Assembly: GCA_019634635.1 (NCBI GenBank)
Contig: JAHCBB010000033.1
Coordinates: 1-54,403 of the forward strand
DNA length: 54,403 nucleotides
Source of the DNA: Verrucomicrobiia bacterium
Lineage (GTDB): Bacteria; Verrucomicrobiota; Verrucomicrobiia; Limisphaerales; UBA9464
Direction: 5' to 3'
Position numbers and translations under genes: made by a program
Part shown: piece by piece, positions 1 to 11,646 of the stretch
Layout of the letters: every line of letters begins with the position of its first letter
Position numbering within the stretch: the stretch's first letter is position 1
The notes under the pieces: generated by a model
The model's database searches: none
Seen by the model: only the letters and a program-made list of their open reading frames with translations
What the model was told of the DNA's origin: nothing

Positions 1-60
1 GGCGCGGGCGGCCAGCGCCCCGATACAAAGCGCGGTCACCAACGGCAATGGGGTATGCAT
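1..60 (-). CDS. N-terminus of a secreted protein, runs off the left edge
   Basis: On the minus strand an ATG at 60 opens 20 codons that continue past the window edge. The peptide starts MHTPLPLVTALCIGALAARA, a classic signal peptide: short n-region, hydrophobic core LVTALCIGALAA, and small residues before a likely cleavage site. No clear ribosome-binding site lies upstream. The mature part is outside the window, so no function can be given. The call rests only on signal-peptide shape and an open frame to the edge. Confidence 0.45.
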   Translation of the reverse strand, partial: MHTPLPLVTALCIGALAARA

Positions 61-407
61 GGGAGATTTGCGATGCGTGGATGCCATGAAACTACTGGAC
101 CCTGGAGCGTTCGTCGGCCACTGGCAATGGACTAATTGGGGCAACGCTTCAGCAAGTCTCGCTTTGGTCATCGTCTACGGAGGCGCGTTGGCAGTCGTCC
201 CGCCTTCAGGCGGCTACCGAGTCATTGATCGCTGTCCTGTCCGTAGGATCGTACCGGTGGATGCGCCCGTTCTGTCGCTCCCCGGTCACCCAATTAAAGG
301 GACAGGTGCAGCGTTTGTAATTATCTTTCACGTTCGCGTAGTTGCCAGCCCTGCCCGGTTCGCGTACCAACCGGCTTCGGTTTTGTGATGTTTTTATTGG
401 AATAAAA
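61..407. other. Intergenic stretch, nothing recognised
   Basis: Open frames exist on both strands here, but their translations have no recognisable family, poor composition and no plausible start context. This is probably the upstream region of the left-edge secreted gene. No clear promoter or terminator hairpin was seen. Confidence 0.4.
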
Positions 408-500
408 GTGACGAACCCCAGAACCAAGCCCTCGTTGACGCTGGCGCAGATGGACGAGTTGAAGGCCCAGGCCGCCAGCGCCGCCGAGTATTACGGATAA
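408..500 (+). CDS. Possible 30-residue small protein
   Basis: A GTG at 408, preceded by a weak GGA five bases upstream, opens a 30-codon frame ending in TAA at 498-500. The peptide begins VTNPRTKPSLTLAQMDELKA and continues as an Ala-rich helix ending EYYG. The composition looks protein-like: charged, amphipathic, no repeats. It sits just before the HEAT-repeat gene on the same strand. I do not recognise a family. It could be a real small protein or the end of a decayed gene. Confidence 0.3.
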   Translation: MTNPRTKPSLTLAQMDELKAQAASAAEYYG

Positions 501-526
501 GAATCTGCTTTCAGGCTTCGCGGAAG

Positions 527-1618
527 ATGCGACCTCTCTGGAACACCCGAAGTCTGTGGACGTTGGCCGTGCTCGCCTTGGTCCTGGGCGTGGCGGTCGG
601 GATTCTGTTCCGACGAGTTTCCCGGAACCGGGCTGCCAGGGCTGCGGTCCATCAGTGGATCGGGACAATGGATTGGTGGGATCGGAATGGAACTGTAGCC
701 GAGAACGACCGCCGGAAGCTGGAGGCGCTGCGCGGCCTGGGTAGTACCGCGGTGGATGTGCTCCGGCAGGACCTCCAGTTCGACCCAACCTGGATACGGC
801 TGCTGCAACGGTTCCCCGTCTTGCAGCGGTTCGTCGGAGGACCAGGACCCTCGGATGAACCCAACGAAATCCGCCATCGGGCCATCTTCCACCTTGGACG
901 ACTCGGACCGGCTGCCCTGACGGCAGTTCCCGACGTGGCAAGGCTGGCTTCAGACCCCGACGGACGGATCCGGTCCGAAGTCGCCTTCACCCTGGGTCTG
1001 CTGAGGTCCCCCTCTCCGCTGGCGCGGAACACCCTGGAGGCGTTACGGACAGACGCCGACCGAGATGCCCGATTCGCGGCCATGCTCGCCTTGTGGAACT
1101 TGGATCGGACGAACTCGACCCTACTGCAACAGATCGCGGCCCTGATCACGACAAACAACCTGTCCTGGCCAAGCATCTGTCTCGGATACCTGGGTCCGGA
1201 CGCAGCCCCGTTCGCACCCACCTTGCGGCAGGCGATGCTACAGTCCGAGTGGTCAATGGCCCGGGCGCAGGCGCTTCGTGCGCTCTGGTTGGTCGAACGT
1301 AACCAGGCATCGGTGCTCTCCCAACTGGCTGCACTGGAGGCTGAGTTGACCCGAAGCCACGGAGCGACGCACACGAGCCGTGGATTTTCCCCGGCGGAAA
1401 GCAGCGTTGCCCACCTCACCGAATACCTCATGGATGAGCGTGAGTTCCGGAGTCGGGTCAGGCCGATGCTCCGCCAGATCCGGGACAATCCAGAAAGCAG
1501 AGCGCAGCGGTTTGCCACCATCTACTTGCAGAAGTTTGATGAACTCGACCGTCGCGGCTCCGGACCCGCCGCCGGCGATCCTGATCCCGGTAAGCTTCCA
1601 CCCCGGACATCGCCTTGA
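527..1618 (+). CDS. Membrane-anchored HEAT-repeat protein
   Basis: This encodes 363 aa with an N-terminal membrane anchor (about residues 10-27, LWTLAVLALVLGVAVGILF) followed by basic residues, so the bulk probably lies on one face of the membrane. From about residue 105 there are repeated helical pairs of the HEAT/PBS-lyase kind, for example HLGRLGPAALTAVPDVARLA and RIRSEVAFTLGLLRSPSPLA. HEAT repeats form solenoids that bind other proteins, so a scaffold role is plausible, but no partner is indicated. Such singly anchored HEAT proteins are frequent in Planctomycetes and Verrucomicrobia. The gene stands alone, ending about 80 bases before the left end of the transposon at 1698. Confidence 0.75.
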   Translation: MRPLWNTRSLWTLAVLALVLGVAVGILFRRVSRNRAARAAVHQWIGTMDWWDRNGTVAENDRRKLEALRGLGSTAVDVLRQDLQFDPTWIRLLQRFPVLQRFVGGPGPSDEPNEIRHRAIFHLGRLGPAALTAVPDVARLASDPDGRIRSEVAFTLGLLRSPSPLARNTLEALRTDADRDARFAAMLALWNLDRTNSTLLQQIAALITTNNLSWPSICLGYLGPDAAPFAPTLRQAMLQSEWSMARAQALRALWLVERNQASVLSQLAALEAELTRSHGATHTSRGFSPAESSVAHLTEYLMDEREFRSRVRPMLRQIRDNPESRAQRFATIYLQKFDELDRRGSGPAAGDPDPGKLPPRTSP

Positions 1619-1697
1619 CCTCGCGGACACTCCACCCGCCCATGAGGGGCGGGACACGGCCACCGATCAGCGCGCAGATAAAATAAAGTAAAATATA

Positions 1698-2864
1698 GTG
1701 ACAGGTTCAAAGATTGACACACTGGGGGTCACCAAGTAGAGATGCTCCATGCGCATGGCACGGATGAAGGTGAAGGCGGAGGAGGGGCGGGTGGGGGTGT
1801 ACCACTGCATCTCCCGCGTCGTTGGCGGTCAGCGACTGCTCGACGATCTGTGCAAGGAGAAGCTCGCCGAAATCCTCCTCAAACTCGCCCGGTTCTGCGG
1901 GATCGAGATCATCACCTACTGCATGATGGGCAACCACTTCCACCTGCTCCTGCGCGTCCCGGCAGCGCGGGATATCCCGGATGCCGAACTGCTCCAACGC
2001 CTGGAGGGGTTCTACGGCAAGAGAGGGATCCTGACCGTCCTGGCCCGGGAGGGATTGGAGAAGCGTGGGGCAGTGGATCCGGATCTTCGCCAGTCGCTGC
2101 TGGAACGAATGGGCGATGTGTCCGCGTTCATGAAGGAGTTCAAACAGCGCTTCAGCCGCTGGTACAATCGCCAGACCGGCCGCTTCGGCACGCTATGGGC
2201 CGAACGTTTCAAGAGCGTCCTGATCGAGGACAACCCGGGAACGGTCCGCATGGTGGCCGCGTACATTGATCTGAATCCGGTGCGGGCCGGCATCGTGCAG
2301 GATCCCAAGGACTACCGGTTCTGCGGCTACGCCGCGGCGCTGACGGGCAACCGCATGCTGCGCAAGGGATTGATGAGCGGTCTGACGCCCGGGGACTGGG
2401 GGGTGGCGGCGGCGGAATACCGGCAGAGTCTGTTCGTGACGGCGGGGAGCCCGGGGCGGAGCGACAAGGTGGCGCTGGATCGGGAGACGATCCTGGAGGA
2501 GTTGCGACGCGGCGGGGCGTTGAGCGTGCCGCAGGTGCTGCGCTTGCGGGTGCGGCACCTGACCGACGGGGTGGTGCTGGGATCCAAGGCGTTCGTGAAC
2601 GAGGTGTTCGTCCAGCATCGGGAACGGTTTGGCGCCAACCGCAAGGACGGGGCGCGTCGGATCCGGGGTGTCCCTCTACCCGGGATCAGCGTGCTGAGGG
2701 ATCTGCAGGTGCGAACGGTCGGGTAGGGGTAGCGGCTCCCATGGAGAAGCAGAAGTTGAAATGACTGATTTGAAGTTTGCGTTGCAGGGTCGCCCACTCT
2801 TGGGATCCTGTGCTCTGGAGGCATAGGGTGAGTTGGACGAAGCGAGAACAATGGGGTCGCATCT
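1698..2864 (+). mobile_element. RAYT element, copy 1 (intact)
   Basis: The segment conserved between this element and the inverted copy at 15332-16489 runs from GTGACAGGTTCAAA (1698) to AATGGGGTCGCATCT (ending 2864). It therefore includes about 50 bp before the transposase gene and about 138 bp after it. Both copies break homology at the same points, which marks the limits of the mobile unit. No target-site duplication is obvious. Short complementary motifs (GTGAC near 1698, GTCAC near 1728) could form a foldback of the kind RAYT proteins recognise, but this is inference. Confidence 0.7.
1749..2726 (+). CDS. REP-associated tyrosine transposase (Y1 family)
   Basis: This 325-aa protein belongs to the Y1/IS200-like transposases of the REP-associated (RAYT) branch, which nick single-stranded DNA using an HUH metal site and a tyrosine nucleophile. 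The HUH motif is visible as GNHFHLLL (His63, His65), with the family motif YHCISR near residue 18. The probable nucleophile is Tyr139 in RWYNRQTGRFGTLW. The C-terminal 100 residues carry the helix-turn-helix-like extension of the larger RAYT group. The start could also be the ATG at 1755. All key residues are present, so the gene looks functional. A 90%-plus identical but frameshifted copy lies inverted at 15470-16473. Confidence 0.88.
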   Translation: MRMARMKVKAEEGRVGVYHCISRVVGGQRLLDDLCKEKLAEILLKLARFCGIEIITYCMMGNHFHLLLRVPAARDIPDAELLQRLEGFYGKRGILTVLAREGLEKRGAVDPDLRQSLLERMGDVSAFMKEFKQRFSRWYNRQTGRFGTLWAERFKSVLIEDNPGTVRMVAAYIDLNPVRAGIVQDPKDYRFCGYAAALTGNRMLRKGLMSGLTPGDWGVAAAEYRQSLFVTAGSPGRSDKVALDRETILEELRRGGALSVPQVLRLRVRHLTDGVVLGSKAFVNEVFVQHRERFGANRKDGARRIRGVPLPGISVLRDLQVRTVG

Positions 2865-3195
2865 GAATGTTTGACGTCGTACGGTGATGCTGACGGGTTT
2901 TGCCCATCGCCGGGATGTTTCGGGTTGTTGTGGCGAAGGGGCGTTATCCTGTGAAGGCGCATGGGAAGTGAGGGGGAGCGCAGTCCTGAGAAGGGATGAA
3001 CGGCGTCGTCGCCCGGGGCTTGTGTCGGAGCGTTGGTGTCCCTTCGGCAAGCGTGCGGGATCGGGTCTCGCGGGGTCAGGCAGACCGAGGAGCGATGACA
3101 GCACTTACGACGTTCTGCTCGACGGACCTGCGGCTCCTGCAAATCAAGGTCGAATGCTGGTCCGGAGAGGCGTGCGCCTGGCCCCAGCTTGCTGG
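2865..3195. other. Intergenic stretch after the RAYT element
   Basis: An open frame joins this region in frame to the following gene, but its translation (rich in Arg and Gly, no family) reads as noncoding. The signal peptide starting at 3196 gives a better gene start. No hairpin or promoter stands out. Confidence 0.4.
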
Positions 3196-4038
3196 ATGAA
3201 GTTCTTCCTCCTCCTGGTGACGGCCCTCGTCCTTGTCGGGGCTGCTGCTCAGTCGCCCGGCATCACTCTGCGTCGCGACGGGCACTGGCTGCTGATCGAA
3301 CGTCCGGACCTCCCCGGCGGCACCATCCGCATCAACTACCTCGAAGCCTATTGCCGCCCCGGGGCGCACGACGCCGACTGGGTGCGTCACACCGTCATCC
3401 CACATACCAACGACCTGGTGGAACTCGCCCCGGACCGCCGTCGCCTCCTTCTGCGCGACCGGCTTGCGGATGGCGTGGTCGTCGAGCACGTCATCACCGC
3501 CGCCGCAGACGAGGTGGACTTCCGGCTCACGGCGAGGAACCCGGCGCAGACGGTCTCCGAGGCGCATTGGGCGCAGCCGTGCGTGCGGTTGGGCGAATTC
3601 ACCGGTTTTGGGGCAGCGTTCCGCGGCGGCGAGGAGGATTACCTGCCCAGGTGCTTTCTCTTCCTCGACGGGCGGCTCTCCCGCCTGCCCTTGCAGCCGT
3701 GGGCCAAACAGGCCCGCTACACACCCGGCCAGGTCTGGCGCGGGCCGAGGGTGCCCGCAGACGACGTCAATCCGCGTCCGCTCAGCCCGCTCCTGCCCAG
3801 CCACGGATTGATCGGGTGCTTCAACGCGGACGAATCGCTGATCTTCGCCACCGCCTGGGAGCCGTGGCACGAGCTGTTCCAAGGTGTGGCGCGCTGCCTG
3901 CACAGCGACTTCCGCCTTGGCGGGCTTCTACCGGGCGAAACGAAGGAGGTGCGCGGAAAGATCTACCTCGTGGCACCCGACGCGACGGCGCTGCTCCGCC
4001 GGTATGAGGCAGATTTTCCCGGGCGGGTGGGCCACTGA
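3196..4038 (+). CDS. Exported protein of unknown function
   Basis: This encodes 280 aa. I chose the ATG at 3196 because it opens a clean signal peptide (MKFFLLLVTALVLVGAAAQS); the open frame further upstream has no protein-like composition. The mature protein is rich in beta-forming stretches and Trp/Arg, with segments such as HWLLIERPDLPGGTIRINY and VDFRLTARNPAQTVSEAHW. This suggests a beta-sandwich, perhaps of the carbohydrate-binding or mutarotase-like type, but I cannot place it in a family. It is expected to be periplasmic or secreted. It is convergent with the next gene, 27 bases away. Confidence 0.7.
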   Translation: MKFFLLLVTALVLVGAAAQSPGITLRRDGHWLLIERPDLPGGTIRINYLEAYCRPGAHDADWVRHTVIPHTNDLVELAPDRRRLLLRDRLADGVVVEHVITAAADEVDFRLTARNPAQTVSEAHWAQPCVRLGEFTGFGAAFRGGEEDYLPRCFLFLDGRLSRLPLQPWAKQARYTPGQVWRGPRVPADDVNPRPLSPLLPSHGLIGCFNADESLIFATAWEPWHELFQGVARCLHSDFRLGGLLPGETKEVRGKIYLVAPDATALLRRYEADFPGRVGH

Positions 4039-4065
4039 CCGGCATCACCCAGCCGTTGCCGTGTG

Positions 4066-5067
4066 TCACTGGACGACCCGCAAGAAGGCGACGTCCGGGA
4101 GGGATGCCGCCGGCAACGTGAGGGTCGCCGGTGACACATCGGGAACGACCGACTGGAGCGGGCTCCAGGCAGACTCCGGCGTTGCGGACTGCTCAAGCTC
4201 CAGGGCGATCCCCACCCGGCAGGTGACCACCAGTTGGAGTGCTCCGGCGGGATCCAGGGTGATCGAGGTGATCACCGGCGCTGCGGAGCCTCCAGACGTG
4301 GTCCTCAGGGGCAGTCGGGTGGTGGCGAGTGTCGCCGCAAGCCGGTGGGGGAGCGCGCTGTCGTCTTCGAAATCCCGGCGCGCCAGGATGAGCTCAACCT
4401 CGTAATCCCGCCCGGGCTGGAGCAAGCCTGCCGGAATCAGCGCGGAGGTCGCTGGCGTGTCGAATTGCTCCAGTTCGAACACCAGGTCGCCTGTGTTCAG
4501 ATCCCAAATTTCCAGGGACACCCCGCCATCCTCCGGGGCAGGCGGCGACCATTGGATTGGGAATACAGCGCCGGGGTCCACCTGCTGTGCTGCATCGAAG
4601 TTGGTGACGCGCGCCGGCGTCAGCAGGGACTGCTCGGCTACGGGAACCTGGAATATCTGGTCCCCTGTGATCAGGCTTCCAAAGGTGAAGCGGTAGGTTC
4701 CGGCACGATAGGCGTTCTCCAGCCCGTCGGCCGACTGAAAGCCCTCCTCTTGAGTGAAGCCGCCATAGAATTCGACGAATTGAAGGGTGCGCAAAGGGCC
4801 GGAAGGTGGCTGCAACGTGACGCCACGGACAAACAAGAGGTTGTCGGGGTCGCTGAGAAAGTCGTCCGTCATCTCCATGTTGGCGAAGGCAGTATATGGC
4901 AGGACCCCGTCCTCCGGCGGCTCCGGGGCGACGTTGTCCACCGTGCTCTGGACGTAGTTGGCGGTTCGAAACAGGGTGACCGCACTCACATCCTGGGCTT
5001 GCATCGCTCCCAGGAGGGTGAGCGACACCGCCAGGAGGAGACCGGCGCTGGGCGAATCGTTTTTCAT
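4066..5067 (-). CDS. Exported protein with a fibronectin-like region, unknown function
   Basis: This 333-aa protein starts at the ATG at 5067 (MKNDSPSAGLLLAVSLTLLG), giving a signal peptide; an ATG four codons upstream is an alternative. The mature part has a beta-rich N-terminal half. A later segment (VTNFDAAQQVDPGAVFPIQW followed by LEIWDLNTGDLVFELE) reads like a fibronectin-III or Ig-like domain. The C-terminus (SITLDPAGALQLVVTCRV, then a WSPLQS element) matches the style of Verrucomicrobial secreted proteins that end in a short beta module. It is divergent from arsM, with a 176-bp shared upstream region. The function is unknown. Confidence 0.7.
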   Translation of the reverse strand: MKNDSPSAGLLLAVSLTLLGAMQAQDVSAVTLFRTANYVQSTVDNVAPEPPEDGVLPYTAFANMEMTDDFLSDPDNLLFVRGVTLQPPSGPLRTLQFVEFYGGFTQEEGFQSADGLENAYRAGTYRFTFGSLITGDQIFQVPVAEQSLLTPARVTNFDAAQQVDPGAVFPIQWSPPAPEDGGVSLEIWDLNTGDLVFELEQFDTPATSALIPAGLLQPGRDYEVELILARRDFEDDSALPHRLAATLATTRLPLRTTSGGSAAPVITSITLDPAGALQLVVTCRVGIALELEQSATPESAWSPLQSVVPDVSPATLTLPAASLPDVAFLRVVQ

Positions 5068-5243
5068 GCAGCTCGACAAACGCCACCGGAATTCGGGAGT
5101 GGGGTCAAGGATCCTCCCCGCCTGCCCAGGATCCCTCCGGGCGGCACCCGGTGGAATGTACGCAATCGCCGGCCCCTATTGCCATGTCTGTCAGAATTTC
5201 TGCGTCCTTTTCGCGGATCGTCCGTCAGTACGGGTGAACGAAG

Positions 5244-6062
5244 ATGAATACGAACCTCATGAAAGACCCCCATGCGCTGCGCGCGGAAGTGCGCAGAACC
5301 TACGGCCGGATTGCGGGCATTGAGCCCGCTGGCTGCTGCGCCCCGGACCGTCCGGCGGCGACCGACGCCCACGCGCTGGGTTACAGCACCGAAGATGTGA
5401 CGGCACTGCCCGCTGGTGCGGACCTCGGACTCGGCTGCGGCAATCCCCAGGCCATCGCCTCGCTCAAGCCGGGAGAGGCGGTGCTCGATCTGGGCAGCGG
5501 CGCGGGTTTCGACTGCTTCCTCGCCGCCCGCCGGGTCGGGCCCACGGGGCGGGTGATCGGCGTGGACATGACGCCCGAAATGCTCGCCAAGGCCAGAGCG
5601 AATGCAACCACGGCATCCGCCACCAACGTTGAATTTCGCCTGGGCGAGATTGAGCATCTGCCCGTGGCGGATGATTCCATTGACGTCATCCTGTCCAACT
5701 GCGTGATCAACCTCTCGCCGGACAAGGGCCGCGTCTTCCGCGAGGCGTTCCGCGTGCTCAGACCCGGCGGCCGGCTCGCCATCGCCGACGTCGTCCGCAC
5801 GGCCGAACTCCCGCCAGAGGTGGCCGACGACCTCGCCGCGCACTGCGGTTGTGTGGCCGGGGCCGCACGTGTGGATGAGATTGAAGCGTGGTTGCGCGAC
5901 ACCGGTTTTGCTGACATCCGCATCCAGCCCAAGGACGCCAGTCGCGAATTCATTCGCCACTGGGTGCCCGGCCGCGATGTGGCAAACTTTGTCGTTTCGG
6001 CAACGATCGAAGCCGTAAAGCCCACCGGACGCTGCTGTGAGCCGGAATGCTGCCGTGAATGA
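5244..6062 (+). CDS. arsM: Arsenite S-adenosylmethionine methyltransferase
   Basis: This encodes 272 aa. ArsM transfers methyl groups from SAM to trivalent arsenic in the cytoplasm, making methylated and partly volatile arsenicals. The SAM-binding motif VLDLGSGAGFD lies at residues 80-90, followed by GRVIGVDMT. Candidate arsenic-binding cysteines are Cys31/Cys32 (AGCCAPD), Cys65 (GLGCGNP), Cys153 (SNCVINLSPDKG) and Cys201/Cys203 (AHCGCVAG); the NCVINL motif is typical of the family. The C-terminus is Cys-rich (CCEPECCRE). A SigZ-type sigma factor starts 55 bases downstream on the same strand, suggesting one transcript. No arsR gene or arsenic pump lies nearby. Confidence 0.9.
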   Translation: MNTNLMKDPHALRAEVRRTYGRIAGIEPAGCCAPDRPAATDAHALGYSTEDVTALPAGADLGLGCGNPQAIASLKPGEAVLDLGSGAGFDCFLAARRVGPTGRVIGVDMTPEMLAKARANATTASATNVEFRLGEIEHLPVADDSIDVILSNCVINLSPDKGRVFREAFRVLRPGGRLAIADVVRTAELPPEVADDLAAHCGCVAGAARVDEIEAWLRDTGFADIRIQPKDASREFIRHWVPGRDVANFVVSATIEAVKPTGRCCEPECCRE

Positions 6063-6117
6063 CGATGCCGGAGCCGACCGGTGGGAGCGTCAAGGCCACA
6101 TCTCTTCTCGCCGCACC

Positions 6118-6678
6118 ATGAGCACGACCTCCACTGTGGAAGAACTCTGGGCGGACTTCGCCGGCAGGATGCGAAACTTCATCCGCAGCCGGGTGCGCCA
6201 TCACGCGGACTCGGAGGACATCCTGCAGGAAGTCTTCCTGAAGATTCACCGCAACCTCCCGTCGCTGCGCGCGGACCAGAAGATGGAGGCATGGGTCTGG
6301 CGGATCGTGCGTCACGCCATTGCCGACCATTTCCGCGATCAACGGACGGGCGATCCCCTGCTCCACGACGTGGAACCCGCCACGGAACGGTCCGCGGATT
6401 TGCCCGACCTGGCCTGCTGCCTCCGCGAGTTTGTTGATCAACTGACGCCGGCGCATCGCGACGCCCTGCGACTCACCGATTGGGAGGGGTTGACCCAGGC
6501 CGATCTGGCCAGGCATCTCGGCCTCTCGATCTCCGGCACCAAATCGCGCATCCAACGGGCGCGAGCCGCGTTGAAGTCCCGGCTCGACGCCTGTTGCCGT
6601 TTCGAGCTGGACCGGCGCGGCACCCTCATCGAGGCGACTCCGCGGGAACCGGCCTGTGAAGACGAGTGCGGTGATTGA
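6118..6678 (+). CDS. sigZ: RNA polymerase sigma factor, SigZ family
   Basis: This 186-aa ECF-type sigma factor directs RNA polymerase to a small regulon. Region 2 spans about residues 10-70 (ADSEDILQEVFLKIHRNL, then WVWRIVRHAIADHFR). Region 4 covers residues 115-165 (LTQADLARHLGLSISGTKSR). The tail DACCRFELDRRGTLIE matches the CCxFExDRRG motif that marks the SigZ group, and the protein ends in a second Cys pair (ACEDECGD). I chose ATG 6118 because the preceding in-frame residues lack sigma-factor character. It follows arsM closely. The Cys motifs make thiol or metalloid sensing conceivable, but that is inference. No anti-sigma gene is adjacent. Confidence 0.85.
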   Translation: MSTTSTVEELWADFAGRMRNFIRSRVRHHADSEDILQEVFLKIHRNLPSLRADQKMEAWVWRIVRHAIADHFRDQRTGDPLLHDVEPATERSADLPDLACCLREFVDQLTPAHRDALRLTDWEGLTQADLARHLGLSISGTKSRIQRARAALKSRLDACCRFELDRRGTLIEATPREPACEDECGD

Positions 6679-6976
6679 TTCCCGATCCGGCACCGCCCAC
6701 GGGTGTGCCGAAAAGGGTCCCACCATTGGACCTGTCATGGACGGACGCGCCGGCGCCACCACCTCCGGCGACCTGGTGCAAAGCCGGTGCGGCGCAGGGG
6801 CAACGCGTGGCTCAACGGTTCGCCCAGATGGGGACTGTTCGCCATACCCCCGGAGCGGCGATGGCTTCAGACCGGTTTCTTGACGCATTCACGCGCAATC
6901 CCCACGGTTCAACGCCGGACGCGGGCGGGTGCCGGATCCCGGGGCCCGTTTTCCCGCGTTCCTTGTTGTCCCGCGC

Positions 6977-9685
<2,709 letters not shown>

Positions 9686-9730
9686 GAGGCGGGGCTCCCA
9701 TCCCCGCTCCCTCCTGTTCCCGGGAGCGGC

Positions 9731-10053
9731 TCACGGCGGGGCTCCGCCGGGCAGCCTTCGGAGCAGGTCCGGGCCGTTTTTGATGAACTCCGGGAGCACG
9801 CCCATCAACGAGCCGCCCGCGATGACCCCGGACGCCACGGGAACGGTGAGCTCCCTGGCGAGGAGCGCACGCCGGCGCTCCACCCACCAGCCGACCACGG
9901 CGCCGAGGAAGAACAGCCGGCTCCGTTGGCCGAGGACTGCATGCAATGGTTTTCCAGGTTGGTCATGGGCTTCGATGGGGGAGTCCTCATGACGCTGTCC
10001 GGGGAAAGGTCACCGATGAGAACTGCGGCCGCCAGCTCCAAACCCGGAACCAA
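9731..10053 (-). pseudogene. Remnant of an OPT-family oligopeptide transporter
   Basis: Reading the minus strand, 9946-9731 encodes FLGAVVGWWVERRRALLA followed by VASGVIAGGSLMGVLPEF, which resembles the last transmembrane pair of OPT-family peptide or metal-chelate transporters (the SGxIAGxSLMGV element). A further hydrophobic stretch upstream (near 10050, LVPGLELAAAVLIGDL) lies in another frame. Only the C-terminal tip of a roughly 600-aa protein is present, with at least one frameshift and no start, so this looks like a decayed 3' end. The family assignment comes from motif memory and is moderate. Confidence 0.4.
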
Positions 10054-10207
10054 GAGGCCCGCAGGGGTCCGACAGTGCTTTGAGGAGGGTGGGTGGGGGC
10101 CATCGGAGGCGTCCGTTCGATCCCGGAATGCTCCGGGTGGGAAGGAAGTTCCGGACGACAGGCCGCTGGATTCCCTCCGAAAGGGTTGAGGAGATCCCCG
10201 GACACGC

Positions 10208-11638
10208 CTACCCCGCCACGTACACGTTCTTCAGTTCGGTGTAACCCTCCATGGCGAACATTCCGAGATCGCGGCCAAGACCGCTCGACTTGAACCCGCC
10301 AAACGGTGCCTCCACATGCACGCTGCTATGGGAGTTGATGCTGAGGACCCCGCTCTGCACCGCCCGGCTGACCCGCAGCGCCCGCCGCAGGTCGTTGGTC
10401 CAGATGGAACCGCTCAGTCCGTAGGGCGACGCATTGACCTCGCGAAGCATCGCCGCCTCATCGTCGAAGGGGGAAATGGCCACCACCGGGCCGAAGATCT
10501 CCTCGCGCCAGCAACGGTCCGCATACCCGACATCCAGCAGCACGGTGGGCTCGAGGTAGTAGCCGCGCGGATGCGGCCGCCCGCCGCCGAAGGCAAACCG
10601 GCTGCCCCGCGACCGCGCGTCGTCCAGGAACGACTCCACGCTCTGGCGTTGGGATGCGGACACCATCGGACCCATCTGGGTTTCCGGACGGGTGGGATCG
10701 CCCACCACCAGGCGCCCGGTCGCCGCCACGAACTCCTCGACGAAACGGTCAAACACGGGCCGCTCGACAAACATGCGGCTGCGGGCGCAGCAGTCCTGTC
10801 CGGTATTGGCAAACACGCTCAGCGGCGACGATTTGGCCGCCAGTTCCCAATCGGCGTCAGCGAATACAATGTTCGGCGACTTGCCCCCCAGTTCCAGCGA
10901 CACACGCTTCAGATCCCGGGATGCCAGCTCCATGATCCGGCGTCCGATCCCGGTGGAACCGGTGAAGGACACCTTGCGCACGAGGGGATGGGTGACCAGG
11001 GCGTCGCCCACAGTGGCTCCTGAACCCGGCACGACCTGGAGCACGCCCGCCGGAACTCCGGCGGCATGGGCGATTTCACCGAGGGCCAAGGCGGTGAGCG
11101 GGGAGAGCGACGCCGGCTTGAGGACAACACAGTTGCCCGCGGCCAGGGCGGGCGCCGCCTTCCAACAGGCGATGGGAAACGGGAAGTTCCACGGCACGAT
11201 CGCCGCCACCACGCCCATGGGTTCGCGACGGGTGAAATCGAACCCGCCGCGCGCCACCGGCAGGGTCTGCCCCCCGAACTTGCCCACAGCGCCGGCGTAG
11301 TACTCGAACACCCGGGCCCCAAGTGCGATCTCGTCCCGCGCGTCGCTGATCGGCTTGCCGATGGCCAGCATCTCGAACGACGCCAAGTGTTCCGCGTGGT
11401 CGCGAATCCGTCGCGCCACCTGGAATAAAATCTCCGCCCGGCGCCCCGGGGCCAGATCCCGCCACCCGTCCTCCCAGGCGCCATGCGCGGACGCCACCGC
11501 AGCGGACGCATCAGCAGCCGAAGCCGCCGCCACATCGGCAAACGGCTCCTCGGTCGCTGGGTTGACCAGGACCGTGCGTTCACCCGAGGTTGCGTCCCGG
11601 TGGGTCCCGTCCACATACAACTGCCTGGGAAGTTCCAT
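10208..11638 (-). CDS. NAD(P)-dependent aldehyde dehydrogenase
   Basis: This 476-aa cytoplasmic enzyme oxidises an aldehyde to its acid with NAD(P)+. All signatures of the ALDH superfamily are present: the Rossmann/Asn region VPWNFPFPIACWKAAPALAA, the coenzyme loop FTGSTGIGRRI, the general-base Glu in LELGGKSP, the catalytic Cys in NTGQDCCARSRMF, and the C-terminal PFGGFKSSGLGRD. The pattern is closest to betaine-aldehyde or gamma-aminobutyraldehyde dehydrogenases, but the substrate cannot be read from sequence. A Dabb-domain gene lies 8 bases upstream on the same strand, so the two are probably co-transcribed. It might also consume acetaldehyde from the pyruvate decarboxylase encoded 9 kb away (speculative). 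Confidence 0.92.
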   Translation of the reverse strand: MELPRQLYVDGTHRDATSGERTVLVNPATEEPFADVAAASAADASAAVASAHGAWEDGWRDLAPGRRAEILFQVARRIRDHAEHLASFEMLAIGKPISDARDEIALGARVFEYYAGAVGKFGGQTLPVARGGFDFTRREPMGVVAAIVPWNFPFPIACWKAAPALAAGNCVVLKPASLSPLTALALGEIAHAAGVPAGVLQVVPGSGATVGDALVTHPLVRKVSFTGSTGIGRRIMELASRDLKRVSLELGGKSPNIVFADADWELAAKSSPLSVFANTGQDCCARSRMFVERPVFDRFVEEFVAATGRLVVGDPTRPETQMGPMVSASQRQSVESFLDDARSRGSRFAFGGGRPHPRGYYLEPTVLLDVGYADRCWREEIFGPVVAISPFDDEAAMLREVNASPYGLSGSIWTNDLRRALRVSRAVQSGVLSINSHSSVHVEAPFGGFKSSGLGRDLGMFAMEGYTELKNVYVAG

Positions 11639-11646
11639 GGCGGGAT

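Noticed and set aside
59..388. 109-codon open frame on the plus strand
   Set aside because: No family, no ribosome-binding site and mixed composition; the minus strand has a better signal-peptide start.
2884..3195. N-terminal extension of the exported protein at 3196
   Set aside because: The extension is Arg/Gly-rich and would bury the clear signal peptide.
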